Positions 63,510-64,000 of a stretch of DNA of 64,000 nt are shown in pieces (the first letter of the stretch is position 1; the number at the start of each line of letters is the position of its first letter). Source of the DNA: Macrothele yani (lineage: Eukaryota; Arthropoda; Arachnida; Araneae; Macrothelidae). The notes under the pieces were generated by a model that was not told the origin of the DNA, ran no database searches, and saw nothing but the letters and a program-made list of their open reading frames with translations. A program made the translations under genes and the position numbers. Where the stretch lies: the NCBI GenBank assembly GCA_039090855.1, contig CM077013.1, forward strand, positions 142,993,240 through 143,057,239, given 5' to 3'.

Positions 63510-64000
63510 ATTTTGATTCAGAGTATAAAACTAGTTTTTCGATATGTTAATCAGAATCAGTTTTATGTTTTATTCCAAATCAGAAGATTAAGTGAACGAA
63601 TGATTACTCAGACTTTTAATGGTGATTTTCTTATAACCAAATAAATCACTATCGTTCTACATATCTGGAACGGGGTAGGGCTCTTTTTCCCTAAAGTAAG
63701 AATTATTTCTGCTAATTATTGAATTTTAAATACGAAATCGTGTAGTTTTTAACTCGTAAATAGTACATCTTTAATTGCATTATGATCAACATCGAGTCGC
63801 ATAAATTAATGAATACGAATACGGCATCGTACTAAAAGAACTTGTAATATCTGGAAAAATATAATGCAGCAAGCACCTTGTTGTTTCCTTGTTTCATCAT
63901 TAGCTCGGAAAACGCGTAAATTGAAAAGTTTCAAAAATTGTTCGTCGCTTTGCAACAGGAACACAAATCCAACAAATTTGGAATGAATAACAACTTCACG
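63510..64000. other. AT-rich window end
   Basis: No gene or repeat is recognised in the last 490 bp. Confidence 0.45.

Overview
This window is a eukaryotic, transposon-rich intergenic block. I find no host protein-coding gene that I can support, no rRNA gene and no CRISPR array. It holds about eight Tc1-like and eight mariner-like DNA transposon copies, three hAT elements, a solo LTR, non-LTR retrotransposon scraps, a Helitron-like scrap, MITEs, more than 20 copies of one tRNA-derived SINE (called SINE-A here) and several large tandem arrays. This mix, and the 40-odd percent GC I estimate by eye, suggest an invertebrate and most likely an arthropod. I cannot name the species. All transposase reading frames are broken, so the elements present look non-autonomous.

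Layout. 0-10 kb: nested SINEs, two related Tc1 copies, mariner and LINE scraps, then two adjacent Tc1 elements (7733-8952 on minus, 8953-10194 on plus). 10.1-19.5 kb: a 9.4-kb array of a 64-bp monomer that is the 3' end of the 8953-10194 Tc1 element. 19.5-23.4 kb: SINEs and a dispersed repeat interrupted by a Tc1 copy; the second copy of the repeat at 48.8-49.7 kb shows the empty site. 23.8-26.1 kb: an 80-bp satellite with a strong dyad. 27-41 kb: mariner copies, a solo LTR inside a SINE, a ZBED5-like hAT inside another SINE, a dimeric 150-bp array, a Helitron helicase scrap, MITEs and LINE scraps. 41-44.6 kb: a tandem array of partial SINE units, then a Tc1 element whose 5' end has been amplified as a 150-bp array and whose helix-turn-helix segment is repeated every 103 bp. 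44.6-52.9 kb: a pogo/Tigger-like MITE, LINE and mariner remnants, and a Tc1 copy inside a 532-bp tandem duplication. 53-55.1 kb: 61-bp and 44-bp minisatellites. 55.5-60.4 kb: a palindromic MITE, a Tc1 scrap, and a CGGBP1-like hAT with a second hAT nested in it. 60.6-64 kb: a Tc1 scrap, a 26-28-bp minisatellite resembling part of SINE-A, and a DD41D mariner.

The main theme is tandem arrays made from transposon parts: a Tc1 3' terminus (10.1-19.5 kb), a Tc1 5' end (42.1-43.3 kb), partial SINE units (41.0-42.0 kb) and probably a SINE-tail segment (60.9-61.8 kb). Many insertions keep clean target-site duplications, so the order of events can be read: SINE in SINE, LTR in SINE, hAT in SINE in repeat, hAT in hAT and Tc1 in tandem repeat.
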